From assembly GCF_027366395.1 (NCBI RefSeq), contig NZ_CP114771.1, positions 620,001 through 684,000 of the forward strand: a stretch of DNA of 64,000 nt, given 5' to 3'. Every line of letters begins with the position of its first letter. The stretch's first letter is position 1. A program made the position numbers and the translations under genes. Under the pieces are notes generated by a model. That model did not search any database. It had not been told where the DNA came from and was given only the letters and a program-made list of their open reading frames with translations. This stretch comes from Endozoicomonas sp. GU-1 (GTDB taxonomy: Bacteria > Pseudomonadota > Gammaproteobacteria > Pseudomonadales > Endozoicomonadaceae). Below, piece by piece: positions 8,735-18,832 of this stretch.

Positions 8735-11536
8735 CTATGCCTCATCTGTCACCTTACGACTCATGGATGCAGGAGCAGATGCCGCGTAGGGCAGTCTATT
8801 TTCGGTCAGCCTCCTATGGTGGGATGCTTGCCTTGTCTTTATGTGATCAATACATGGTTTCATGAAATCCCGCTTCCAAAGCTGGTTAACCGGGATTTCA
8901 ATGACCTCAAATCCAGATTTTTGCAGCAGTGCGATTTTCAGCAGAGTCGAACCATTCCTGGTTTTAAAATCACCACTCACGTAATGGGACGGTCCCTGAA
9001 TTTCAATCACCATGTTGTGATCTGGCAGTAGCAGGTCAACCGGAGGTAATGAGTTCAGACACTTTTCTTCTTCAATCCTCAAAGATGGAATGCATGATTG
9101 GAGTTGATTGCGGAAGTCGGATTGACGTTTTGAAACGTTTGCATGGTAATGGGGGACGAACGGACAGGGTCTCCCAAGCCAACTTGCGGCCATCGCAATG
9201 GTGCGTTGATCCTCTTTATTATCCGGGGAGGTATTTTGCAGGCGAGCAAACAGGTTATCTATGTACTTTTCAAACCTGTTATTTTTACTGGCATTGGAGA
9301 CCAGAGACAACCTGGCACAGTATACCATCACTCCCCAGAGAGACATCAATGTATCTTGCTGAGAGAGCTGAGGGTTTTTACTGATTTGGTAGATAAGCGA
9401 TTCGAACGTGGAGGTAACCACATCCAGCTCAACGAGCTCACCCAGTTTCGCCATGGCCCACAGCAGGTTAGCGATACCCTGAGGAATAAAGTGATATTTC
9501 TGCACCTTTTCGTGGTGCAACAGCGTGGCTACAGCTTCTTTGAGATCTGGCGTCCACTCCCCATTGTCCACCAGTTTCGCCACGGCCCACAGAAGGTTGG
9601 CGATATGCTGAGGAATAAATTGGTCTTTCTGTGCGTTCACGTGGGGCAACAGAGCGGCGACGGCCTCATTGAGCTCGGGTGTCCGCTCCAGCCCGTTGTC
9701 CACCAGTTTTGCCATGGCCCACAGCAGGTTGGCGATACCCTGAGGAATAAATTGATCCTTCTGTGCGTTCACGTGGGGCAATAGCACGGTCACAGCCTCT
9801 TTGAGCCCTGGTGTCCGCTTCTGGCCGTTGTCCACCAGTTTCGCCATGGCCCACAGCAGGTTGGTAATATGCTGGGCCTTAAATTGGTCTTTCAGTGCGA
9901 TCACCAGGGGCAACAGCGTGGCCATGGCCTCGTTGAGATCTGGTGTCCGCTCCAGTCCGTTGTCCACCAGTTTCGCTATGGCCCATACAAGGTTGGCTAT
10001 TTCCTGTGGTTTATCGTTAGCTTTCTGTGCGTTCACGTGAGGTAACAGCGCGGCCACGGCCTCTTTAAGCTCTGGTGTCCAATCCTGCCCATGGTCCACC
10101 AGTTTTGCCATGGCCCAGAGCAGATTAGTGATGCCCTGGGGATTAAATTGGTCTTTCTGTGCGTTCACATGGGGCAACAGCGCGGCCACGGCCTCTTTGA
10201 GCCCTGGTGTCCGCTCTTGGCCGTTGTCAACCAGTTTCGCCATGGCCCACAGCAGGTTGGCGATTTCCTGTGGATTAAAGTTAGCTTTCTTTGCCTTCAC
10301 GTGGGGCAGCAACGCGGCCACGGCTTCATTGAACTCGGGTGTCCGCTCGTGCCCGCTGGCCACCAGTTTCGCCATGGTCCACAGCAGGTTGGCGATATGC
10401 TGAGGAATATATTGGTCTTTCTGTGCGTTCACGCGGGGCACCAGCGCGGCCACAGCCTCTTTGAACTCTGGTGTCCGTTCCAGCCCGTTGTCCGTCAGTT
10501 TCGCCATGGCCCACAGCAGGTTGGCGATACCCTGAGGAATAAATTGATCTTTCTGTGTTTTAACATAGGGCAATAGCGCGGTCACGGCCTCTTTGAGTCC
10601 TGGTGTCCGCTTCAGGCCGTTGTCCACCAGTTTCGCCATGGCCCACAGCAAGTTGGTAATATGCTGGGCATCGAATTGGGCTCTCTGTGCGTTCATGCGG
10701 GGCAACAGTGCGGCCACGGCCTCTTTGAGTTCTGGTGTTTGCTCCAGCCCGTTGTCCACCAGCTTCGCCATGGCCCAAAGCAGGTTGGCAAGCTCCTGTG
10801 GGTTAAAGTTAGCTTTCTGTGCGTTCATGTGGGGCAACAGCGTGGTCACTGCCACTTTGAACTCTGGTGTCCACTGCTGCCCGTTGTCCACCAGTTTCGC
10901 CATGGCCCACAGCTGGTTGGCGATTCCCCGGGCATCAATGTCCCTGGCTTGAGGTTTTTGGCTGCACTTGAATATGATTGCATCCAGTAGCGTTGACAAT
11001 AAGCCAGCTTGAGTAAGCTTGACACGCTCATCCATGGGTTTATGAGGGGTAAAAACACCTGCAGAAGTCAATGAGTGAAGTGTCGTCGTCAGGCTTCGCC
11101 AGTCCCAAAGCCGTGTTATGGTAAAATTTTGCAGCAGACCTGTCAGCTGGCTTTGTTCCGCTCGATTTAACGGTCTTTTAGCAGCTGATGTGTATTGTTT
11201 TATTGAATTGGCATACAGGCCGTGATTTCTCCCATCATAGCGATGGCCGAAACGATCCGATTTACTCAACAGATCATCCATTACTTCCTGTTTGATGAGC
11301 GCATTAAAATCCTGAGCAGGGGTTACTGAACGGCGTTGTAGATGTTGAGAAGGGCATGCGTCAGAAGAACGGTAAAATGTATTGCGCCCCGGGTTAGTGC
11401 GTGGGGTATAATCCCTCCTGACCGTGGCATGTCTATATCGTCCACGGCTTGAAGAAGCGGCATGGCCACCCGGTCGGTTATAATAATTATCTGATTTTGC
11501 GTATTGATCACCGATACCGGCAGAGCTTCTGTCCAT
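8735..11536 (-). CDS. OPR-repeat/RAP protein, copy 5 (shifted C-terminal tail)
   Basis: 933 residues with 12 units (about 200-701). Cassettes: DARG, NPQE, DAQH, IPQG, IPQH, NPQE, NPQG, KPQE (with D in place of the leading F), KAQH, IPQG, IPQH, IPQG. Unit 11 is a 43-residue NGEWTP unit. RAP domain at about 833 (IEIQGPSHYVSGDF). After IKTR the protein ends in a sequence unlike other copies (HHRRLTENRLPY and onward). The DNA there is the family tail with a one-base loss near 8840, so it is read in another frame to a stop at 8735. The RAP core is unaffected. The N-terminus lacks the Gln-Trp of the RQW motif. Start MDRSSAGIG at 11536; gap to copy 6 upstream 76 nt. Confidence 0.87.
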   Translation of the reverse strand: MDRSSAGIGDQYAKSDNYYNRPGGHAASSSRGRYRHATVRRDYTPRTNPGRNTFYRSSDACPSQHLQRRSVTPAQDFNALIKQEVMDDLLSKSDRFGHRYDGRNHGLYANSIKQYTSAAKRPLNRAEQSQLTGLLQNFTITRLWDWRSLTTTLHSLTSAGVFTPHKPMDERVKLTQAGLLSTLLDAIIFKCSQKPQARDIDARGIANQLWAMAKLVDNGQQWTPEFKVAVTTLLPHMNAQKANFNPQELANLLWAMAKLVDNGLEQTPELKEAVAALLPRMNAQRAQFDAQHITNLLWAMAKLVDNGLKRTPGLKEAVTALLPYVKTQKDQFIPQGIANLLWAMAKLTDNGLERTPEFKEAVAALVPRVNAQKDQYIPQHIANLLWTMAKLVASGHERTPEFNEAVAALLPHVKAKKANFNPQEIANLLWAMAKLVDNGQERTPGLKEAVAALLPHVNAQKDQFNPQGITNLLWAMAKLVDHGQDWTPELKEAVAALLPHVNAQKANDKPQEIANLVWAIAKLVDNGLERTPDLNEAMATLLPLVIALKDQFKAQHITNLLWAMAKLVDNGQKRTPGLKEAVTVLLPHVNAQKDQFIPQGIANLLWAMAKLVDNGLERTPELNEAVAALLPHVNAQKDQFIPQHIANLLWAVAKLVDNGEWTPDLKEAVATLLHHEKVQKYHFIPQGIANLLWAMAKLGELVELDVVTSTFESLIYQISKNPQLSQQDTLMSLWGVMVYCARLSLVSNASKNNRFEKYIDNLFARLQNTSPDNKEDQRTIAMAASWLGRPCPFVPHYHANVSKRQSDFRNQLQSCIPSLRIEEEKCLNSLPPVDLLLPDHNMVIEIQGPSHYVSGDFKTRNGSTLLKIALLQKSGFEVIEIPVNQLWKRDFMKPCIDHIKTRQASHHRRLTENRLPYAASAPASMSRKVTDEA

Positions 11537-11612
11537 AATTATATTTTATTAATTCATGAAAATATAAAAAGCAGACCGCTGCTCTGTTCAGAAGTTCACT
11601 TTGCTGAAATAT

Positions 11613-14600
11613 TTATATACAAGCAGTGACGTATTTCTTATCTGCCGACCCGCTTTTAACTGATACCGAGCCATGACCCTGCGGCAGGATGTCTACCCGG
11701 GTCTTTATTTGATCAATGCACAGTTTGATTGAATCCTGGCTTCTGAGCAGGTTAACCGGGATTTCAATAATCTCAAATCCTGCTTTTTGCAGCAGTGCGA
11801 TTTTCAGCAGAGTCGAACCATTCCTGGTGTTGAAATCACCATTCACGTAATGAGACGGTCCCTGAACTTCAATCACCATGTTGTGGGCTGGCAGTAGCAG
11901 GTCAACCGGGGGTAATGAGCTCAGACTCTGTTCTTCTTCAATCTGCAAAGAGGGAATGCATGATTGGAGTTGAGCGCGGAAGTCGGCCTGAGATTTTGAC
12001 ATGTTTGTCCGGTAATGGGGGACTAACGGACACGCCCTGCCAAGCCAGCTTGCGGCCATGGCAATAACGGATTGATCCTCTTCATTGTCTGGATAGGTAT
12101 TTTCCAGGCGAGTAAACAGGTCATCCATGTGCTTCTCAAACACGTTATTTTTATTGGCATTAGAGTCTAGAAACAACCTGGCACACAATACCAGGACTCC
12201 CCAGAGAGACATCTTTATGTCTTTCTGAGAGAGCTGAGGGTTGTCACTGATTCTGTCGACAAGCGATTCAAACGTGGAGCTAACTACGCTCAGCTCAACG
12301 AGTTCACCCAGTTTCGCCATGGCCCACAGCAGGTTGGCGATCCCCCAGGCATTAAATTGGTCTTTTTGTACGTCCACCTGGGGCAACAGCGTTACTACGG
12401 CCTCGTTGAGCCCTGGTGTTCGCTCTTGTCCGTCGTCCACCAGTTTTGTCATAGCCCACAGCAGGTTAACAATATTCTGAGCAATAAATTGGTCTTTTTT
12501 GGCATTCACGTGGGGCAACAGCACGACGATGGTCTCGTTGAACTCTGGAGTCCGCTCCTGGCCGTTGTCCAGCAGTTTCACCATGGCCCACAGCAGATTG
12601 GCAATAGCCTGTGGTGTAAAGTTGGCTTTCTGTGCGCGCACGCGGGGCAACAACGAGGCCATGGCCTTGTTGAGCTCAGGTGTCCGCTCCTGCCCGTTGT
12701 CCACCAGTTTCGCCATGGCCCACAGCAGGTTGGCAATACCCTGTGGTTTAAAGTTGGCTTTCTTTTCGTTTACACGTGGTAACAGCAGAGCCACGGCCTC
12801 GTTAAGCCCTGATGTTCGCTCCATTCCGTTATCCACCAGTTTCGCCAAGGCCCACAACAGGTTGGCGATTTCCTGTGGTTGAAAGTCAGCTTTCTGTGAC
12901 TTCACTTTTAGCAACAGCGCGGCCACGGCCTCGTTGAACTCTGGAGTCCGCTCCTGCCCACTGTCCATCAGTTTTGCCATGGCCCACAGCAGGTTGGTGA
13001 TAGCCCGGGCATGAAACTGTTCTTTAAGTGCGTTCACGTGGGGCAACAGCGCGGCCATGGCCTCGTTGAACTCTGGTGTTCGCTCCTGCCCGTTGTCCAC
13101 CAGTTTGGCCATGGCCCACAGCAGGTTGGCAATACCCTGTGGTTTAAAGTTCGCTCTCTGTGCCTTCACATGGGGCAACAGCGCGTACACGGCCTCGTTG
13201 AGTCCTGGTGTCTGTTTCTGTCCGTTGTCCACCAGTTTTGCCATGGCCCACAGCACGTTGGCGATTTCCTGTGGGTTAAAGTTCGCTTTCTCTGCGTTCA
13301 CGTGGGGCAACAGTGCATCCACGGCCTCGTTGAGTCCTGGCGTCTGTTGCTGCCCGTTGTCCACCAGTTTTGCCATGGCCCACAGCAGGTTGGTGATACC
13401 CAGGGCATTAAATTGGCCTTTCTGTGCGTTCACGTGAGGCAACAGGGCGGCCACAGCCTCGTTGAGTTCTGGTGTCTGCTCCTGGCCGTTGTCCACCAGT
13501 TTCGCCAAGGCCCACAGCAGGTTGGTGATACCCTGTGGTTCAAAGTTAGCTTTCTGAGCGCTCACTTGCGGCATTAGCGCGGTCACGGACTCTTTGAGCC
13601 CCGGTATCCACTCCTGCCCGTTGTCCACCAGTTTCGCCATAGCCCAGAGCAGATTGGGGATAGCCTGAGGAATGCATTGGTCTTCCTGTACGTTCACGCG
13701 AGGCAACAGCGTGGCCACGGCCTCTTTGAGCGCTGGCGTTTGCTCCTGGCCGTTGTCCACCAGTTTCGCCATGGCCCACAGCAGGTTGGCGATATGCTGA
13801 GAAATAAATTGGTCTTTCTCTGTGTTTATGCAGGGCAACAACCCGGCCACGGCCTCGTTGAGCCCCGGAGTCCGGTCCTGCCCGTTGTCCACCAGTTTTG
13901 CCATGGCCCACAGCAGGTTGCTGATTTCCCGTGATCTAAAGTGAGCTTTCTGTGTTTTCACGCAGGGCAACAGGGCGGCCACAGCCTCGTTAAGCGCTGG
14001 TGTCTGCTCCTGCCCGTTGTCTACCAGTTTCGCCATGGCCCACAGGAGGCTGGTGATTTCCTGTGGTATAAAGTGAGCTTTCTGTGTTTTCACCCGGGGC
14101 AACAGCGCGGCCACAGGCTCTTTCAGCTTTGGTGTCTGCTTTTGCCCGTTGTCCACCAGTTTTGCCATGGCCCACAGCAGGTTGGTGATATCCTGGGCAT
14201 TCAATTGGTCTTTCTGTACGTTCACGTGGAGCAACAGCCCGGCCACGGCCTCGATGAACTCTGGTGTCTGCTTTTGCCCGTTGTCCACCAGTTTCGCCAT
14301 GGCCCACAGCAGGTTAGCGATTTCCCGTGGTTTAAAACCAGCCTGCTGTGCGTTCACGCGGGGCAACAGGGTAGCCATGGCCTCATTGAGTTCTGGTGTC
14401 TGCACCTGGCCGCTGTCCGTCAGTTTCGCCAGGGCCCACAGCAGGTTGGCGATATGCTGGGGAATAAATTGGTCTTTCTGTGCATTCATGTGGGGCAACA
14501 GTGCGGCCACGGCCTCTTTGAACTCTGGTATCCGCTCCTGCCCGTGGTCCACCAGCTTGGCCATGGCCCACAGCAGGTTGGCGATTCCCCGGGCATCAAT

Positions 14601-15200
14601 TTCCCATGCTTTAGCTTTTTGGTTGCACTTGAATATTATTGCATCCAGCAGTGTCGACAACAGGGCAGCTTGTGTACGCTTAATACGCTGATCCACAGGT
14701 TTGTGGAGGGTAAAAACACCTGCTGAAGTGAATGAGTGCAGTGTTGTCGTCAGGCTTAGCCAATTCCAGCTCCGCGTTGCGGTGAAATTTTGCAGCAAAC
14801 GCATCAGCCGGCTTTGTTCCGCTCGATTCAACGGTCTTTTAGACGCTGACGAGTATTTTTTAATTGAACTGGCATATAGGCCGTGATCTCTCCCATCATA
14901 GCGATGGCCGAAACGATACGACTTACTCACCAGGCCATCCATTATTTCCTGTTGGGTGAGCGCATTAAAATCGTGAGCATGATTTACTGAACGGCGCAGT
15001 AGATATTGAGCAGGGCGTGGGGCAGAAGAATGGTAAACTTCATTACGCCCCGGGGCTGTGCGGGGAGAAGGATTCCATTGTCTGACTGTGGCATGCCTGT
15101 ATCGCCCACGCCTTGAAGAAGCGGCATGGTTATTCGGTTGGTTGTAAGCATTACCTGATCGTGCGCATTGACCGCTGATTCCGGCAGAGCTGCTATTCAT
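11613..15200 (-). CDS. OPR-repeat/RAP protein, copy 6
   Basis: 1195 residues with 18 units (about 200-965). Cassettes: DARG, IPQH, KPRE, NAQD, IPQE, RSRE, ISQH, IPQA, EPQG, NALG, NPQE, KPQG, HARA, QPQE, KPQG, TPQA, IAQN, NAWG. It is the most cassette-diverse copy, and several cassettes have lost the otherwise invariant Gln (KPRE, RSRE, HARA). Units 8-9 (VQEDQ, C-IPQA, SAQKAN, F-EPQG) recur as units 16-17 of copy 11, about 18 kb away, pointing to module exchange. RAP domain at about 1099. The tail is cut short at YVTACI by the same AGCAGT-type junction as in copy 4. Start MNSSSAGIS at 15200; copy 7 ends 59 nt upstream. Confidence 0.88.
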   Translation of the reverse strand: MNSSSAGISGQCARSGNAYNQPNNHAASSRRGRYRHATVRQWNPSPRTAPGRNEVYHSSAPRPAQYLLRRSVNHAHDFNALTQQEIMDGLVSKSYRFGHRYDGRDHGLYASSIKKYSSASKRPLNRAEQSRLMRLLQNFTATRSWNWLSLTTTLHSFTSAGVFTLHKPVDQRIKRTQAALLSTLLDAIIFKCNQKAKAWEIDARGIANLLWAMAKLVDHGQERIPEFKEAVAALLPHMNAQKDQFIPQHIANLLWALAKLTDSGQVQTPELNEAMATLLPRVNAQQAGFKPREIANLLWAMAKLVDNGQKQTPEFIEAVAGLLLHVNVQKDQLNAQDITNLLWAMAKLVDNGQKQTPKLKEPVAALLPRVKTQKAHFIPQEITSLLWAMAKLVDNGQEQTPALNEAVAALLPCVKTQKAHFRSREISNLLWAMAKLVDNGQDRTPGLNEAVAGLLPCINTEKDQFISQHIANLLWAMAKLVDNGQEQTPALKEAVATLLPRVNVQEDQCIPQAIPNLLWAMAKLVDNGQEWIPGLKESVTALMPQVSAQKANFEPQGITNLLWALAKLVDNGQEQTPELNEAVAALLPHVNAQKGQFNALGITNLLWAMAKLVDNGQQQTPGLNEAVDALLPHVNAEKANFNPQEIANVLWAMAKLVDNGQKQTPGLNEAVYALLPHVKAQRANFKPQGIANLLWAMAKLVDNGQERTPEFNEAMAALLPHVNALKEQFHARAITNLLWAMAKLMDSGQERTPEFNEAVAALLLKVKSQKADFQPQEIANLLWALAKLVDNGMERTSGLNEAVALLLPRVNEKKANFKPQGIANLLWAMAKLVDNGQERTPELNKAMASLLPRVRAQKANFTPQAIANLLWAMVKLLDNGQERTPEFNETIVVLLPHVNAKKDQFIAQNIVNLLWAMTKLVDDGQERTPGLNEAVVTLLPQVDVQKDQFNAWGIANLLWAMAKLGELVELSVVSSTFESLVDRISDNPQLSQKDIKMSLWGVLVLCARLFLDSNANKNNVFEKHMDDLFTRLENTYPDNEEDQSVIAMAASWLGRACPLVPHYRTNMSKSQADFRAQLQSCIPSLQIEEEQSLSSLPPVDLLLPAHNMVIEVQGPSHYVNGDFNTRNGSTLLKIALLQKAGFEIIEIPVNLLRSQDSIKLCIDQIKTRVDILPQGHGSVSVKSGSADKKYVTACI

Positions 15201-15259
15201 AATTATATTTCATTAATTCATGAAAATATAAAAAGAAGACTGCTGTGCGGTTCAGAAGT

Positions 15260-18200
15260 TCATTTTGCTGAGAGGTCTACCCTGGTTTTTATTTGATCAA
15301 TACATAATGTCATTGAATCCTGGTTACCAAGCTGGTTAACCGGGATTTCAATGACCTCAAATCCTGCTTTTTGCAACAGTGCGATTTTCAGCAGAGTCGA
15401 GCCATTCCTGGCTTTGCAATCACCATCCACGTAATGAAAGGGGCCCTGAACCTCAATCACAATGTTGTGATCTGGCAGAAGCAGGTCAACCGGAGGTAAA
15501 AAGTTCAGACTCTTTTCTTCTTCAATCTGCAAAGTGGGAAGGCATAATTGGAGTTGCTCACGGAAGAAGGTTTGAGGTTTTGAAATGACGGTCTGGTAAC
15601 GGGGGAAGAACGGACAAGGTACCCCAAGCCAACTTGCCGCCATGGCAATGATGCATTGATCTTCTTCATTGTCCGGGAAGTCCGTTTTCAGCCGGGTAAA
15701 CAGCTTATCCATGTGCTTTTCAAACTCATTACTTTCATTGCCATTGGCGATCAGAGACAGCCTGGCACAGCATACCATTACTCCCCAGAGAGACATCAAT
15801 ATCGCTTGCCTGGAGACCTGGGGGTTGCCACTGATTCGGTAGACGAGGGATTTGAACGTCGATATCACCACGTTCAGCTCAACGAGTTCACCCAGCTTCG
15901 CCGTGGCCCACAACAGGTTGGCGATATGCTGAGAAGTAAATTGGTCTTTCAGTGCGTTCACATAGGGTAACAGCGCGGCCACGGCTTCATTGAACCCTGG
16001 CGTCTGCTCCTGTCCTTTGTCCATCAGTTTTGCCATGGCCCACAGCAGGTTGGCGATATGCTGAGGAATAAATTGGTCTTTCTGTGTGTTCACGTGGGGC
16101 AACAGTGCCGCCACGGCCTCGTTGAGCTCTGGTGTCTGTTCCTGCCCGTTGTCCACCAGTTTCGCCACTGCCCACAGCAGGTTGGCGACACCCTGTGGTT
16201 CAAAGTTAGCTTTCTGTGGGCTCACGTGGGACAGCAGCGCGGCCACGGCCTCTTTGAGCCCTGGTATCCACTTCAGCCCGTTGTCCACCAGTTTCGCCAT
16301 GGCCCACAGCAGGTTGGCGATATGCTGAGGAATCAATTGGTCTTTCTGTGCGTTCACGCAGGGCAACAGCGCGGTTATGGCCTTGATGAACTCGGTTGTC
16401 GGCTTATGCCCATTGTCCACCAGTTTGGCCATGGCCCACAGCAGGTTGGCGATTTCCTGTGGTTTAAAGTTAACTTTCTGCGCGTTCACGTGGGGCAACA
16501 GTGCAACCAGAGCTTCGTTGAGCTCTGGTATCCGGTCCTTCATGTTGTCCACCAGTTTCGCTATGGCCCACAGCAGGTTGGCGATGCCCTGAGGTTTAAA
16601 ATTGGCTTTCTGTGCGTTCACCTGGTGCAGCAGCCCGGCCATGACCGCGTTGGGCTCTGGTGTCGACTCCCCTTTGTCCATCAGTTTTGCCATGGCCCAC
16701 AGCAGGTTGGCGATATGCTGAGGAATGAATAGCTCTTTATGAGTGTTCACATGGGGTAACAACGCGGCCGCAGCTTCTTTCAGCCCAGGTGTCTGCTCCA
16801 GCCCGTTGTCCGCCAGTTTCGCCATGGCCCACAGCACGTTGGCGATTTCTTGTGGTTTAAAGTTGGCTTTCTCTGCGTTCACGTGTGCCAGTAGCGCGGC
16901 CACGGCCTCTTTGAGCTGTGGTGTCCGCTTCAGCCCGTTGTCCACCAGTTTCGCCATGGCCCACAGCTGGTTGGCAATATGCTGGGGAATAAATCGGTAT
17001 TTCTGTGCACTCAAATGGGGCAACAGCGCGGCCACGGCCTCGTTGAACTCGGGTGTCCACTTGTGCCCGTTGTCCACCAGTTTTGCCATGCTCCAAATCA
17101 GGTTGGCGATTTCCTGACGTTTAAAGTTAGCTTTCTTTATGTCCACCTGGGACAAAAGTGCGGTCACAGCCGCATTGAAATCGGGTGTCCGCTCTTGTCC
17201 GTTGTCCATCAGTTTCACCATGGCCCACAGCAGGTTGGCGACACCCTGGGCATTAAATTGTTCTTTTTGTGCCTTAACACAGGGCAACAGCGCGGCCACG
17301 TCCTTGTTGAGCCCCGGTGTCTGATCCTGGCCGTTGTCCACCAGTTTCGCCACAGCCCACAGCAGGTTGGCGATACCCTGTGGTTTAAAATTTGCTTTCT
17401 GTTCTTTCACTTTGTGCAATAGCGCGGCGACGGCCTCTTTGAGTTCTGGTGTCTGCTCCTGCCCATTGCTCACCAGTTTTGCCATGGCCCAAATCAGGTT
17501 GGCGATATGCTGGGCATTAAATTGGTCTTTCTGTGCGTTTATATGGGGCAACAGTGTGGCTACGGCTTCGTTTAGCTCAGGTTTCTGTTCCTGCCCGTTG
17601 ATCACCAGTCTCGCCATGGCCCACAGCAGGTTGACGAGATGTTGAGGAGTACATTGGGCTTTCTGTTTGTTCACGCAGGGCAACAATGTGGTCACGGCAT
17701 CGTTGAGTTCGGGTGTCCATTCGTGCCCGTTGACCAACAGTTTCGCAATGGCCCACAGCTGGTTAGCGATATCCTGGGTATTAAATTGATCTTTCTTTGC
17801 CTTTACGCGGGGCAACAGCGCAGCCACAGCCTTTTTGAGTTCCGGTGTCTGCTTCTGCCCGTTGTCCACCAGTTTCGCCATGGCCCACAGCAGGTTAGTG
17901 ATTTCCTGTGGTTTAAAGTCAGCTTTCTGTGCGTTCACGTGGGGTAACAGGGCAGCCATGGCCTCTTTGAGTTCTGGTGTCTGCTCCTGGCCGTTCTCCA
18001 CCAGTTTCGCCAAGGCCCACAGCAGGTTGGCGGTATGCTGAGGTATAAATTGGTCTTTCTGTGCATCCACGTGTGGCAACAGCGCGGCCACGGCCTCCCG
18101 GAACTCTGGTGTGTGCTTCTGGCCGTTGTCCACCAGTTTCGCTATGGCCCACAGCAGGTTGGCGATTCCCCGGGCATCAATATCCCATGCTGCAGCTTTG

Positions 18201-18781
18201 CGGTCGCACTTGAATATTATTGCATCCAGCAGCGTTGACAATAAGGCAGCTTGTGTCCGCTTAACACGCTGATCCATGGTGTTATCAGGGGTAAAAACAC
18301 CCGCTGAAGTAAATGAATGAAGTGTTGTTGTCAGGCTTCGCCAATTCCAGCTCCGTGTTACTGTGAAATTTTGCAGAAAACGCATCAGCTGGCTTTGTTC
18401 AGCTCGATTTAACGGCCTTTTAGAAACTAACGTGTAATTTTTAATTGAACTGGCATATTGTCCGTGATCTCTCCCATCATAGCGATCACCGAAACGATTC
18501 GATTTACTCAGCAGGCCATCCATTATTGCCTGCCTGGTGAGGGTATTGAAATCTTGAGCAGGGTTTACTGAACGGTACTGTAGATGCTGTGAAGAGCGTG
18601 TGAAAGAAGAATGGTAAAATTCATTACGCCCCGGGGCAGTGCGGGGGGGATTATTCCATTGTCTGACGGTGGTATGTCTATATCGCCCACGCCTTGAAGA
18701 AGCGGTATGGTCACCCGGTTGGCTGTAACCATTATCTGATCTTGCGTGTTGACCACTGATGCCGACAGAGCTTCTGTCCAT
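15260..18781 (-). CDS. OPR-repeat/RAP protein, copy 7
   Basis: 1173 residues with 18 units (about 200-965). Cassettes: DARG, IPQH, KPQE, NTQD, TPQH, NAQH, KPQG, NAQG, KRQE, IPQH, KPQE, IPQH, KPQG, KPQE, IPQH, EPQG, IPQH, TSQH. Unit 12 is the short KGESTPEPNAV unit also seen in copy 8, and units 4-5 (PCVNKQKAQ, TPQHLVNLL) match units 1-2 of copy 8. RAP domain at about 1098, with GPFHY replacing GPSHY and GDCKAR replacing GDFNTR. The tail is gone: the frame runs from KTRVD straight into the conserved leader of copy 6 and stops there (LSAK, stop at 15260). The 7-C tract near codon 45 (18643-18649) is in frame here. Confidence 0.88.
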   Translation of the reverse strand: MDRSSVGISGQHARSDNGYSQPGDHTASSRRGRYRHTTVRQWNNPPRTAPGRNEFYHSSFTRSSQHLQYRSVNPAQDFNTLTRQAIMDGLLSKSNRFGDRYDGRDHGQYASSIKNYTLVSKRPLNRAEQSQLMRFLQNFTVTRSWNWRSLTTTLHSFTSAGVFTPDNTMDQRVKRTQAALLSTLLDAIIFKCDRKAAAWDIDARGIANLLWAIAKLVDNGQKHTPEFREAVAALLPHVDAQKDQFIPQHTANLLWALAKLVENGQEQTPELKEAMAALLPHVNAQKADFKPQEITNLLWAMAKLVDNGQKQTPELKKAVAALLPRVKAKKDQFNTQDIANQLWAIAKLLVNGHEWTPELNDAVTTLLPCVNKQKAQCTPQHLVNLLWAMARLVINGQEQKPELNEAVATLLPHINAQKDQFNAQHIANLIWAMAKLVSNGQEQTPELKEAVAALLHKVKEQKANFKPQGIANLLWAVAKLVDNGQDQTPGLNKDVAALLPCVKAQKEQFNAQGVANLLWAMVKLMDNGQERTPDFNAAVTALLSQVDIKKANFKRQEIANLIWSMAKLVDNGHKWTPEFNEAVAALLPHLSAQKYRFIPQHIANQLWAMAKLVDNGLKRTPQLKEAVAALLAHVNAEKANFKPQEIANVLWAMAKLADNGLEQTPGLKEAAAALLPHVNTHKELFIPQHIANLLWAMAKLMDKGESTPEPNAVMAGLLHQVNAQKANFKPQGIANLLWAIAKLVDNMKDRIPELNEALVALLPHVNAQKVNFKPQEIANLLWAMAKLVDNGHKPTTEFIKAITALLPCVNAQKDQLIPQHIANLLWAMAKLVDNGLKWIPGLKEAVAALLSHVSPQKANFEPQGVANLLWAVAKLVDNGQEQTPELNEAVAALLPHVNTQKDQFIPQHIANLLWAMAKLMDKGQEQTPGFNEAVAALLPYVNALKDQFTSQHIANLLWATAKLGELVELNVVISTFKSLVYRISGNPQVSRQAILMSLWGVMVCCARLSLIANGNESNEFEKHMDKLFTRLKTDFPDNEEDQCIIAMAASWLGVPCPFFPRYQTVISKPQTFFREQLQLCLPTLQIEEEKSLNFLPPVDLLLPDHNIVIEVQGPFHYVDGDCKARNGSTLLKIALLQKAGFEVIEIPVNQLGNQDSMTLCIDQIKTRVDLSAK

Positions 18782-18832
18782 AATTATATTTCATTAATTC
18801 ATGGAAATATAAAAAGCAGACTGTGGTTTTGT